Positions 51,731 to 59,807 of a DNA stretch of 64,000 bases are shown here, in pieces (position 1 is the stretch's first letter; every line of letters starts with the position of its first letter). The position numbers were made by a program, and so were the translations under genes. The stretch comes from Ruminococcus sp. FMBCY1 (lineage in GTDB: Bacteria; Bacillota; Clostridia; Oscillospirales; Acutalibacteraceae). The stretch covers positions 1,984,001 to 2,048,000 of the forward strand of contig NZ_CP074197.1 of NCBI RefSeq assembly GCF_023921805.1. Direction: 5' to 3'. The notes below the pieces were generated by a model. The model did not search any database. It had not been told where the DNA came from and saw only the letters and a program-made list of their open reading frames with translations.

Positions 51731-52252
51731 ATGGAAAAATACGAATGGTATGTACTTCATGTCAGAACAGACAGTGAGCTTGATGTTGCAAATGCTTTAG
51801 AAAAGCGAGGCTTTTCAACGGCTGTACCTGTTGAAAATCGTATTATTCGCAAGAGCGGAAAATGGATTAAGAAAGCATACATTGTTTTTGCAGGCTATGT
51901 TTTTGTGTTTATGCGATACAACTGGGCAAAATACTACGCTATGAATAACATCAGCGGAATAATTAAAATTCTTGGCGGCGGTCAGAATCCTGTTCCGTTA
52001 AGCGAGAGTGAATCAGAGTTTGTTCTTAGACTATCGGATTTGCTCTCTGAACCGTCAGTTTTAAAATTTAATGACGACAACAGTTATAAAGTTGTCAGCG
52101 GATTTTTAACAGATTATGCAGATAAAATTGTAAAAATTGAACGCAGATACAAGAAAGCAACAGTCAAGGTTACTGTTGCCGGAGAAGAAAAAGAAATAAA
52201 AGTATCTTTTATAGAAGATACAGAACAAATGCCGGAGCAGACAGCGGATTGA
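51731..52252 (+). CDS. NusG-family transcription elongation factor (LoaP-like antiterminator candidate)
   Basis: A 173-residue NusG paralogue. N-terminal NGN domain: EWYVLHVRTDSELDVANAL, VPVENRIIRKSGKWIKKAY and FAGYVFVFMRYNW (the aromatic core that contacts RNA polymerase). C-terminal KOW-type segment: GFLTDYADKIVKIERRYKKA followed by TVKVTVAGEEKEIKVSF. It is not the host nusG: no secE or L11 neighbours, and it is embedded in the late phage operon (1 bp after gp27-like). A structured RNA and an intrinsic terminator lie straight after it. In LoaP systems such a protein modifies polymerase at a leader RNA to read through terminators. Confidence 0.88.
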   Translation: MEKYEWYVLHVRTDSELDVANALEKRGFSTAVPVENRIIRKSGKWIKKAYIVFAGYVFVFMRYNWAKYYAMNNISGIIKILGGGQNPVPLSESESEFVLRLSDLLSEPSVLKFNDDNSYKVVSGFLTDYADKIVKIERRYKKATVKVTVAGEEKEIKVSFIEDTEQMPEQTAD

Positions 52253-52257
52253 TTCGT

Positions 52258-52322
52258 CTTCGCTTGATGAATGGTTGTTATACACTTAGCACCGATAACA
52301 TCAAAGTTAGCGGATGGCGAAG
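52258..52322 (+). ncRNA. Structured RNA between the NusG-like gene and the late terminator
   Basis: An outer stem CTTCGC (52258-52263) / GCGAAG (52317-52322) closes over an inner region with TTGATG (52264-52269) / CATCAA (52299-52304) and TGTTAT (52276-52281) / ATAACA (52295-52300); the two inner pairings share bases, so they are alternatives or stack partly. Location just before a terminator suggests a recognition leader for the NusG paralogue. Confidence 0.55.
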
Positions 52323-52330
52323 CTTGCATA

Positions 52331-52344
52331 AAACGGTATTTAAA
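52331..52344 (+). repeat. AAACGGTATTTAAA element, copy 1
   Basis: A 14-mer repeated exactly at 57374-57387. Both copies stand just before an intrinsic terminator. See also AAAACGGCTTTAAA at 42272-42285. Confidence 0.6.
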
Positions 52345-52352
52345 CTTATTTT

Positions 52353-52380
52353 AAGCACCCTTTAATGGGTGTTTTTATTT
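52353..52380 (+). terminator. Intrinsic terminator upstream of the terminase genes
   Basis: Stem AAGCACCC / GGGTGTTT with a TTTAAT loop, followed by a T-rich tract. It would stop late transcription unless the polymerase is made resistant, since the head genes follow without another obvious promoter. Confidence 0.85.
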
Positions 52381-52395
52381 TGGAGGTGAGTGCGA

Positions 52396-52731
52396 ATGGA
52401 TAAGCTGTCAAAACTTGAACAATTACTTAAAGATACAAATACAAAGCAGGAATTTAATATTGTGGAGGACTTAAAGGCTTTAGCTCTCTCCTATGGAGTA
52501 GTCAAGTCAAAGGATTTCCGCAAAAAGCTCAACGCCCTGATTGAAAAATACGAAAATGACGAACTGACGGCAATTCGTGAGGCACTCGTTAAGAAGTGCC
52601 AAAGCGGAGATGTTCAGGCTATTAGGCTCTATGCAGACTATTTCAAGCCTGAAACAGTTGCAACCGTTGATGACGGATTGATTGAGGCACTTGCAGGTGC
52701 AGGCAAGGAGGCTTTCGCTGATGAAATTTAA
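52396..52731 (+). CDS. Terminase small subunit-like protein
   Basis: A 111-residue helical protein (KLEQLLKDTNTKQEFNIVED, ALVKKCQSGDVQAIRLYADY). Directly upstream of, and overlapping (11 bp), the large terminase subunit gene, which is the usual place of the small subunit; the QSGDVQAIRLYADYF segment resembles ones in Firmicutes phage small terminases. The ATG at 52396 is favoured: GGAGGTGAG lies at proper distance, while a GTG at 52390 would be too close. Confidence 0.7.
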   Translation: MDKLSKLEQLLKDTNTKQEFNIVEDLKALALSYGVVKSKDFRKKLNALIEKYENDELTAIREALVKKCQSGDVQAIRLYADYFKPETVATVDDGLIEALAGAGKEAFADEI

Positions 52732-53968
52732 ACCTTTTTCCAAAAAGCAATTAAAAGTCCTCTCTTGGTGGAAGGTTGATGGAATTAAGGATAAATACGA
52801 TGCAATAATTGCAGACGGTTCAGTCCGTTCCGGCAAGACGGTAAGTATGAGCATATCTTTTATCTTTTGGGCAATGACAACATTTGTTGACTGCAACTTT
52901 GCCATATGCGGTAAAACCGTAGGCTCTTGCAGACGAAATGTTATTAAGCCACTTATTAATATGCTTAACAACCGTTATGACATCAAAGACAAGCGGTCGG
53001 AAAACTTGCTGATAATCAGCAAAGACGGCAAATCAAACACATTTTACATTTTCGGCGGTAAAGATGAAAGCTCGCAGGATTTAATTCAGGGCATTACGCT
53101 TGCAGGCGTTCTCTTCGATGAGGTTGCTCTGATGCCGAGGTCATTTGTTGAGCAGGCTCTTGCCCGGTGCTCTATTGAGGGTGCAAGGTCTTGGTTTAAC
53201 TGCAATCCCGATAACCCCAACCATTGGTTCTATCGTGAGTGGGTTTTAAAGGCTCCTGAAAAGCACGCTTTGCGGCTTAAATTCTTAATGGACGATAACC
53301 TTAGTCTTTCTGAAAAGGTTAAGCAACGGTATTACAGCCTTTATCAAGGCACATTTTACCGCCGCTTTATCCTTGGTGAGTGGGTTATTGCCGAAGGTCT
53401 TGTGTATCAGGATTACAATGACCATATTAAGGATAAGTTGTGGGACGGCAATCCGGATGAGCTTGTCGGACGGTGGTACATATCAATGGACTACGGTACT
53501 ATTAACCCTTGCTCTATGGGACTGTGGTGCGTAACTGACAACGAGGCTATTAGAGTGGATGAATACTACTACAACAGTCGCAAGGAAGGCTATCAACGCA
53601 CCGATGAAGAGCATTATGCAGAGCTTGATAAGCTCGCAGGTGACCGCTATATAGAGCGTGTGATAATTGACCCGTCCGCCGCATCATTTAAAGCTACAAT
53701 CAAAAAGCATGGCAAGTTTTTTGTTAAGTCGGCGAAAAATGATGTTATAAACGGCATCCGAACCACGAGCCAAATGCTCAATGACGGCAGAATTAAAATC
53801 GGCGTTAAGTGCAAGGCATCACAAGAGGAGTTTGGAATGTACCGCTGGGACGATAAAGCCGAGGTTGACAAAGTAGTTAAGGAAAATGACCACGCAATGG
53901 ACGATATACGCTATTTAGCTTATACAGTCTTAAAGCGTGAGTTTAAATACAAGGAGGTGAGCAGTTGA
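52721..53968 (+). CDS. Terminase large subunit, PBSX type
   Basis: A 415-residue DNA-packaging motor. Walker A GSVRSGKT near residue 33, Walker B VLFDEVAL near residue 144, and a C-terminal nuclease part with SMDYGTINPCSMGLWC and VIIDPSAASF (RuvC-like acidic residues), then HAMDDIRYL at the end. Cuts and packages DNA into the prohead. The ATG at 52721 follows AGGAGG; an in-frame start at 52682 is upstream of the previous stop. Mu itself uses a different large terminase, so this is a mosaic. Confidence 0.93.
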   Translation: MKFKPFSKKQLKVLSWWKVDGIKDKYDAIIADGSVRSGKTVSMSISFIFWAMTTFVDCNFAICGKTVGSCRRNVIKPLINMLNNRYDIKDKRSENLLIISKDGKSNTFYIFGGKDESSQDLIQGITLAGVLFDEVALMPRSFVEQALARCSIEGARSWFNCNPDNPNHWFYREWVLKAPEKHALRLKFLMDDNLSLSEKVKQRYYSLYQGTFYRRFILGEWVIAEGLVYQDYNDHIKDKLWDGNPDELVGRWYISMDYGTINPCSMGLWCVTDNEAIRVDEYYYNSRKEGYQRTDEEHYAELDKLAGDRYIERVIIDPSAASFKATIKKHGKFFVKSAKNDVINGIRTTSQMLNDGRIKIGVKCKASQEEFGMYRWDDKAEVDKVVKENDHAMDDIRYLAYTVLKREFKYKEVSS

Positions 53969-55377
53969 AAAGGCGTGCTAAATATGTATTTTTGAGTTGG
54001 CTAAGGACACTCGTGAATAAGTTATCTCCGGATGATATAGTAAGTTATCATTATGATGATATGGAAGACGCCATGGAAGATTGGCTTGAAATTTATGCTG
54101 ATGAACCACGGTGGAGCAATGCCTGTCACGGCAAAACGCTCAACCTCGGAGCTACGATAGCATCAGAATTTGCAAGACTTATTATGATTGAGTTTGAAAG
54201 TAAGATAACAGGTTCAAAGCGAGCAGACTATTTGCAGGAACAGTACGAAAAACTGACTAAACAGCTTAGAGTAAGACTGGAGGCAGGCTGTACTGTTGGC
54301 GGCATAATGCTTAAGCCGTATGTTCGCAATGGTGTAATCCTCCCCGATTGCAACACACAGGATAAGTTTATCCCTCTTAGTTACAGCAATGGTATAATTA
54401 CTGCTGCTGCATTTTTTAATCAGGAAGTCAAAGGAAAAAATTACTACACTCGAATTGAAAAGCAGACTTACAGTTACGAAAACAAATCGCATACGATTGA
54501 AAGTCACTTTTTTGTTTCTTCCAATCCCGACAACATCGGATCCGAAATTAAGCCTGAAAATCTTGACAGCAAAATGTGGGCAGGAATTGATCCGTACATT
54601 GTCATAAATGATGTTGACCGTCCTCTTTTTGCGTTTTGGAAAGTACCGTTTGCAAACCACATTGAAAGCGACAGTCCTCTCGGAGTGTCGGTTTACAGCC
54701 GAGCAGTTAAGCTGCTTAACGAAGCTGACTTGCAATGGGACAGATATTTGTGGGAATTTGAAGGCGGTGAGCTTGCTGTTGATGCAGGCGAAGAAGTTTT
54801 GCGACAGCGACCGGGTGAAAAATCACTTGAAACAGCATCTACTCGTGACAGGCTTTTTAGGAAAATCAACATTGACTCTGACTCAAACAGTGATAAATCG
54901 TTTTATGAAGTTTTTAATCCAAATTTGCGTGATGAAAACTATGCAAGGGGTCTTAATGAAATTTTAAGACGAATTGAATGGAACTGCTCCCTTGCTTACG
55001 GCACACTCTCTAATCCGCAGAATGTAGATAAAACAGCTGAGGAAATAAAAGCATCCAAACAGCGCAGCTATACGGCAGTGTCTGATATGCAGTCCTCTCT
55101 TGAGTCTGTGCTTGAAGACTACATATATGCTTGCAATGCTATGGCAGATGCTTGTAATCTTGCACCAAGCGGAGAGTACGAAGTCAGCTTTAATTGGGGT
55201 GACGGTGTACTTGAGGACAAAGACAAGGAGCAAGCTATACAGCTTAACGAAGTCAACAGCAGTATCCGCAAAAAGACCGATTATCTCAAGTGGCGTTACG
55301 GTGTAGACGACAAACAGGCGGCAGAAATGTTGCCTGAAAGCGGTGTGCAGAGCTTTTTTAACGAGGGTGGTGCTTAA
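53965..55377 (+). CDS. Portal protein (SPP1 gp6-like)
   Basis: A 470-residue portal, the dodecameric channel at the capsid vertex through which DNA passes. Family segments: EIYADEPRWSNACHGKTLNL, LRVRLEAGCTVGGIMLKPYV, FWKVPFANHIESDSPLGVSV. Starts with TTG overlapping the terminase stop (TTGA). Confidence 0.9.
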   Translation: MKRRAKYVFLSWLRTLVNKLSPDDIVSYHYDDMEDAMEDWLEIYADEPRWSNACHGKTLNLGATIASEFARLIMIEFESKITGSKRADYLQEQYEKLTKQLRVRLEAGCTVGGIMLKPYVRNGVILPDCNTQDKFIPLSYSNGIITAAAFFNQEVKGKNYYTRIEKQTYSYENKSHTIESHFFVSSNPDNIGSEIKPENLDSKMWAGIDPYIVINDVDRPLFAFWKVPFANHIESDSPLGVSVYSRAVKLLNEADLQWDRYLWEFEGGELAVDAGEEVLRQRPGEKSLETASTRDRLFRKINIDSDSNSDKSFYEVFNPNLRDENYARGLNEILRRIEWNCSLAYGTLSNPQNVDKTAEEIKASKQRSYTAVSDMQSSLESVLEDYIYACNAMADACNLAPSGEYEVSFNWGDGVLEDKDKEQAIQLNEVNSSIRKKTDYLKWRYGVDDKQAAEMLPESGVQSFFNEGGA

Positions 55378-57020
55378 TGCTTACACCTGAACAGCTTGCA
55401 CATTGTGCAGATGATATTGTAGAGCTTTACAGTCAGCTTGAAGAGGCTATCGTCCGAGATGTTGCCCGAAGAATTGTTAAAACCGGAACAATGACCGACA
55501 CAGCAATATGGCAAACACAGCATATGCATGAGCTTGGCACTCTCAATGCTGATATTTTAAGCAGTATATCAAAGTATAGCGGTAAATGCGAATCAGAGCT
55601 TAAAAAGCTGTTTGAAGATGCAGCCATTACTGCAACAGAGTATGATAATGAGATTTACCGTAAAAACGGTCTTACCCCTAAGTCAATCAAGGTGTCTGAT
55701 ACTCAACTGCAGATATTAGAAGCAGGATTTAAGAAAACTCAAGGCAATTTAAGCAATCTTACTTTGACTACTGCGGTATCATCACAGACAAACTTTATCA
55801 ATGCTTGCAGTTTAGCAGAACTTAAAGCAACAAGTGGTGCATTTTCGCCGCAACAGGCTATTGTTGATGCTATAAAGCAAGTAGCATTAAACGGAGCGGA
55901 AGTTGTTTATCCGTCAGGTCACAAGGATAAGATGGATGTAGCGGTTCGCCGCAATGTAATGACAGGTATAGGTCAGACAACAGGGCAAATATGCCTTGCC
56001 AACGCTCGTGAGCTTGGCTGTGACCTTATGGAGATTACCGCCCACGCAGGAGCAAGACCGAGTCATTCATATTGGCAAGGTCAGGTTGTAAGTTTGAGCG
56101 GCAGAAAGGGTTACCTTTCCCTTTCTGACATCGGCTACGGCTCAGGCGACGGCTTTAAGGGGTGGAACTGCAGGCACGATTGGTATCCGTACTTTGGCGG
56201 TACACGAATGTATGACGAAGAAAAGCTAAAGCAGATGGACGCTAAAAATATTGAGTATCCTGACGGCTCTATGCACACGCTTTATGAGGCGGAGCAAAAG
56301 CAACGAGCTTATGAGAGAAAAATCAGGGAGTCAAAACGCATACTTGCCGCTTACGATGAAAGCATTAAAAATGCCGATGACGAAGCAATAAAAAAGGCTT
56401 ATCAGAATATTTTTAATAAAGAATCCGTAAAGCTGAAAAATCGTGAAGCTGAGCTTAACAATTTCTGTGACAAAACAGGTTTGCTCAAGCGTAATGACAG
56501 GGTACAAAAGTATGGTTTTGGCAGGAGTACGGCTCAAAAAGCAGTTTCATCAGCTAACAAGCATTATAAAACTTGGAGTAAAGAGCATAACATAAATAAC
56601 ATAAAAACACTTGCAGAATATTACAATGTGAAGTATAATGATACTGAAAGATATGCACTTTTGAAAAATTATGTTAGTTCTATTGATAAAGGTATGTTAT
56701 CACCATTAACTGGTTTTGATAAATATGAAGAGTATTATGACAAAGTACAAAATGAACTTATAGGATTAACTACTGCATCAGGTATAAAAATCAAATCACA
56801 AAGTAAGCATTTTCTTGAGCGTGTTTTTGGTACTAAAAATGACCCTACACATAACGATAAACCAAGAAGTGGAGTACCTTTATCTGATATTGAAGATGCT
56901 TTGATAAACGGAAAAACAAAATCCACGCATAATGGAGATAGTATTTTGCATTATACTGATAAGTGTGGTGTAACGGTCAATCCATATACAGGTAATTTAA
57001 TACAAGTGAATTTGAAATAG
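55377..57020 (+). CDS. Minor capsid protein with C-terminal nuclease-like extension
   Basis: A 547-residue protein. Residues 1 to about 330 form a phage minor capsid protein 2 unit (FSPQQAIVDAIKQVALNGAE, ITAHAGARPSHSYWQGQVVS, GWNCRHDWYPYFGGTR), bound inside the prohead near the portal. After a helical linker (about 330-440) the tail differs in composition (more AT-rich codons) and from about residue 455 has SKHFLERVFGTKNDP...VPLSDIEDALINGK...HYTDKCGVTVNPYTGNL, the look of a BECR-fold (barnase/EndoU/ColicinE5-RelE) phage nuclease. Such fusions are known as polyvalent head proteins carrying toxins into the host. The next gene, 8 bp on, is a candidate immunity protein. Toxin call is tentative. 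Confidence 0.8.
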   Translation: MLTPEQLAHCADDIVELYSQLEEAIVRDVARRIVKTGTMTDTAIWQTQHMHELGTLNADILSSISKYSGKCESELKKLFEDAAITATEYDNEIYRKNGLTPKSIKVSDTQLQILEAGFKKTQGNLSNLTLTTAVSSQTNFINACSLAELKATSGAFSPQQAIVDAIKQVALNGAEVVYPSGHKDKMDVAVRRNVMTGIGQTTGQICLANARELGCDLMEITAHAGARPSHSYWQGQVVSLSGRKGYLSLSDIGYGSGDGFKGWNCRHDWYPYFGGTRMYDEEKLKQMDAKNIEYPDGSMHTLYEAEQKQRAYERKIRESKRILAAYDESIKNADDEAIKKAYQNIFNKESVKLKNREAELNNFCDKTGLLKRNDRVQKYGFGRSTAQKAVSSANKHYKTWSKEHNINNIKTLAEYYNVKYNDTERYALLKNYVSSIDKGMLSPLTGFDKYEEYYDKVQNELIGLTTASGIKIKSQSKHFLERVFGTKNDPTHNDKPRSGVPLSDIEDALINGKTKSTHNGDSILHYTDKCGVTVNPYTGNLIQVNLK

Positions 57021-57028
57021 GTGGTATT

Positions 57029-57286
57029 ATGACTTTCTTATTACAAAAAAATGATTTTAATTTTCTTAAAGATAAGATTCCATATGCATATAAAATGGTT
57101 GCGAATATAAAAGAAAAGGGAAACCTTGTTTATTTTGATGTAGAAAAAACTGGTGATTTCCAAGATGAAATAACTATGGAAATTGTTGATAGTGGTATGG
57201 ATAATGAAGACACTGTTAATAATAACGGAAAGCGAATGTACAAAATTTATGATGAAATACTTTATCAGAAACACAATAACATTTGA
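57029..57286 (+). CDS. Small AT-rich gene, candidate immunity protein
   Basis: An 85-residue protein starting MTFLLQKNDFNFLKDKIPYA, mildly acidic, without Cys or signal peptide. No family recognised. It sits in the place where phage genomes otherwise go directly from minor capsid protein to scaffold, only 8 bp after the capsid protein's nuclease-like tail and sharing its AT-rich composition. A toxin-immunity pair is the simplest explanation. GGTGG(T) as ribosome site. Confidence 0.55.
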   Translation: MTFLLQKNDFNFLKDKIPYAYKMVANIKEKGNLVYFDVEKTGDFQDEITMEIVDSGMDNEDTVNNNGKRMYKIYDEILYQKHNNI

Positions 57287-57373
57287 CTTTACTTTATTTG
57301 CTTTATATCAGCTTTGTTATATAAAATGTAAAGTTACACCACTAATCAATTAAAATGCAAATTAAACGAATTT

Positions 57374-57387
57374 AAACGGTATTTAAA
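57374..57387 (+). repeat. AAACGGTATTTAAA element, copy 2
   Basis: Identical to 52331-52344, directly abutting the terminator stem at 57388. Confidence 0.6.
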
Positions 57388-57416
57388 GGGGTATTTGAAA
57401 TACTCCTTTTACTTTT
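57388..57416 (+). terminator. Intrinsic terminator upstream of the scaffold gene (first)
   Basis: Stem GGGGTATTT / AAATACTCC (one G-U, very small loop) then TTTTACTTTT. Confidence 0.7.
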
Positions 57417-57442
57417 GCCACAAATTTATATTTATAGGTTAT

Positions 57443-57467
57443 AAGCTCCCGATTTTCGGGGGCTTTT
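57443..57467 (+). terminator. Intrinsic terminator upstream of the scaffold gene (second)
   Basis: AAGCTCCCG / CGGGGGCTT with a 5-nt ATTTT loop, followed by TT and AATATTG. Two terminators in a row ahead of the scaffold and capsid genes. Confidence 0.75.
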
Positions 57468-57500
57468 AATATTGTAAAAAATTTAAACGGAGGTAAAACT

Positions 57501-58040
57501 ATGGACTTAATGGAAATCCTTAAAGCCTTGTTTGGTGATGAGGCTCTGACATTTGACCAGTTTGCCGAAAAGGTAAACAATGCTGCAGATGTCAAGCTCG
57601 GTAACCTTGCAGGCGGTCAGTACATTGAAAAAGAAAAGTATGACGATGTGTCAAAGCAGCTCGAAACCGCAAACGCTAATCTTGAGGGGTATGACCCTGA
57701 TTGGCAGACAAAGCTTGCACAGGCACAGGCAGACGGCGAGAAAAAGCTCAACGACTACAAATTTGAGCAGTCGGTTGAATCTGCAATCAACAACGCAGGT
57801 GCAGCGGATTTGGTATCTGTCAAGGCTAATCTTGATATGTCGAAGATTGCACAGGGCGAAGACGGCAAAATCACAGGTCTTGACGAACAGCTTGCAGAGC
57901 TTAAAACAAACAAGCCTTTCCTTTTCAAGGCTGCAGACGAACCTAAAAAGAAACTCGACCTCGGCGGACCTACAGGCGGAGCAAAAGCAAAGTCAGGCTC
58001 GAACATAAAGTCTGCCGTTGAAGATTTTTACAAGAAATAA
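57501..58040 (+). CDS. Phage scaffold protein (Gp20-like)
   Basis: A 179-residue helical, charged protein with a central coiled coil (YIEKEKYDDVSKQLETANAN, KLNDYKFEQSVESAINNAG) and a Gly/Lys-rich end with terminal DFYKK, the standard design of GP20-type capsid scaffolds. Directly before the major capsid gene. Confidence 0.88.
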   Translation: MDLMEILKALFGDEALTFDQFAEKVNNAADVKLGNLAGGQYIEKEKYDDVSKQLETANANLEGYDPDWQTKLAQAQADGEKKLNDYKFEQSVESAINNAGAADLVSVKANLDMSKIAQGEDGKITGLDEQLAELKTNKPFLFKAADEPKKKLDLGGPTGGAKAKSGSNIKSAVEDFYKK

Positions 58041-58052
58041 GGAGGAAAACAT

Positions 58053-59039
58053 ATGCCTATTACATTAGCAGAAGCAAGTGTCGGCAGAGCCGACAAGGTC
58101 ACACAGGAGGTAATTGATACTCTCCGCAGAGGTTCTCTTTTTATGGATGAACTAACATTTGATGATGCCGTATCTCCGGGTGTCGGCGGTTCAACAATGA
58201 CATACGGCTACTTGCAGTTACAGACACCGTCAACCGCCGCCGGCAGAGCTATTAACAGCGAATACACAGCCAATGAGGCAAAGAAAGTCAAGAAAACCGT
58301 TGACCTTAAAATCTTCGGCGGTGCTGCTGAGGTTGACAGAGTAATTCAAGAGGCGACAACAGATGAGATTGCTTTTCAGCTTGAGCAGAAGACAAAGGCA
58401 ACAAAAAACTACTTCCAGTACACTTGCATTAATGGTTCAAAGACTGATAAGTCGGTTGATTTTGACGGTCTTTCCACTATGCTCAAGGGTACAAGCACAG
58501 AGTACAATGCAGGAACGGACAAGACGGTTATTGACCTTTCTACCTCGGCACTCCTTACGAGCAACTATCAGTCAATGATTGATATGCTCAATGAGTTTCT
58601 CTCAGGAATTGACGGCAAGCCGACAATGTTCCTTGGAAACAGTAAAATCATTGCAAAGCTCAAGAGTGTTGCTCAGCGTGCAGGCTATCTTACAAAGTCA
58701 GAGGACGCATTTGGCAAAACAGCAAGAGGATATGACGATATTATTTTCTATGATATGGGCAACTTCTATAACGGCAGTGCCACTGTTCCCTGTGTACCAA
58801 TCTATGAAACAGGTGCATCAAGTTCAAAGGTAACAGGACTTACCGACCTTTATGCTGTACAGCTTGGTCTTGATGCTTTCCACGGAGTTTCCCTCAGCGG
58901 TTCATCAATCATTAAAACATATATGCCTGACCTTACTGCACCGGGTGCAGTTAAGAAAGCAGAGGTTGAAATGGTTGCCGCTGTCGCACTCAAAAATACA
59001 ACTAAGTGCGGCGTTTTCAGGAATATTAAGGTATCTTGA
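58053..59039 (+). CDS. Major capsid protein
   Basis: A 328-residue HK97-fold capsid protein of the Firmicutes N4-gp56/P22-coat-like group: ITLAEASVGRADKVTQEVID at the start, GGSTMTYGYLQLQTPSTAAG, IKTYMPDLTAPGAVKKAEVE near the end. No protease gene beside it; proteolysis is not expected because the N-terminus is short. AAGGAGG ribosome site. It follows the scaffold, 12 bp apart. Confidence 0.85.
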   Translation: MPITLAEASVGRADKVTQEVIDTLRRGSLFMDELTFDDAVSPGVGGSTMTYGYLQLQTPSTAAGRAINSEYTANEAKKVKKTVDLKIFGGAAEVDRVIQEATTDEIAFQLEQKTKATKNYFQYTCINGSKTDKSVDFDGLSTMLKGTSTEYNAGTDKTVIDLSTSALLTSNYQSMIDMLNEFLSGIDGKPTMFLGNSKIIAKLKSVAQRAGYLTKSEDAFGKTARGYDDIIFYDMGNFYNGSATVPCVPIYETGASSSKVTGLTDLYAVQLGLDAFHGVSLSGSSIIKTYMPDLTAPGAVKKAEVEMVAAVALKNTTKCGVFRNIKVS

Positions 59040-59040
59040 T

Positions 59041-59403
59041 ATGTTTGCAGATTATTCTTATTATACAGATTCTTGGGCAGGTACTTTGATACCTGCTCAG
59101 GAGTTTAACAGCTATGCACGCAAGGCTGAACGGCTGATCAACTATATTGTCAACGGCGGTGTTAAGAAGGTTACTGAGCCTGTAAAAAATGCTGTTTGCG
59201 CCGCTGCCGAGGCGGCATATGAACTCCGTCAGAGCGTGGCAAATATTCCGCAAGGTATTAAGTCCGAGAACACAGACGGTTACAGTGTTACATACAAGGA
59301 CTACAACGCAGATGACCTTGCAGACCGAGAAAAAAGGGCAATGTTTAAAGCTATCAGACAAGAGCTATACAACACAGGCTTGCTGTATCAGGGGGTATGC
59401 TGA
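59041..59403 (+). CDS. Head-tail connector (gp6-like)
   Basis: A 120-residue protein (FADYSYYTDSWAGTLIPAQE, FNSYARKAERLINYIV, ending RQELYNTGLLYQGVC). The alpha-helical pattern with a conserved tail is that of head-tail connector proteins, in the canonical place after the capsid. ATG lies 1 bp after the capsid stop. Confidence 0.75.
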   Translation: MFADYSYYTDSWAGTLIPAQEFNSYARKAERLINYIVNGGVKKVTEPVKNAVCAAAEAAYELRQSVANIPQGIKSENTDGYSVTYKDYNADDLADREKRAMFKAIRQELYNTGLLYQGVC

Positions 59404-59807
59404 TGTTTACTAATCATACAACTATAACTCTTTTTTGCAGCAAAGCCTTAGGGCGTGAAAAGCTATGGAGCAAATACACATTGCGTGATGTAAATTTCCA
59501 TGGTGCAGACCAGTTTCTTGTCAGCGATAAAGAAGTAAAGCGAACCGAGGAATACATAGTCCGTGTACCACACTCGGCTCTTGAAAATTATGTTGACAAG
59601 GCAACCTACAAGGCAATGCCTGCCGATGAGGCTTACAACTGCTTTACGCTCAAGAAAGGCGATTATATCGTCAAAGGCGAAGTTGATTGCGATATTTCAA
59701 ATTTAGCAGACTTAATTAAGAATTATGACGCACTTGAAATTGTATCAGTAACTGAAAATCTCAATGCATCTAACTATTCAAAGCATATTAAATTGGTGGT
59801 TAAATGA
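59403..59807 (+). CDS. Head closure-type protein
   Basis: A 134-residue beta-rich protein (LGREKLWSKYTLRDVNFHGA, ALEIVSVTENLNASNYSKHI). Position second after the capsid suggests a head-completion or stopper protein. The ATG at 59403 overlaps the previous stop (ATGA pattern). Confidence 0.65.
   Translation: MFTNHTTITLFCSKALGREKLWSKYTLRDVNFHGADQFLVSDKEVKRTEEYIVRVPHSALENYVDKATYKAMPADEAYNCFTLKKGDYIVKGEVDCDISNLADLIKNYDALEIVSVTENLNASNYSKHIKLVVK

Noticed and set aside
49608-52731. NusG-like gene as the host nusG
   Set aside because: It sits inside the phage late operon, lacks secE/rplK neighbours, and its sequence is more like specialised paralogues.
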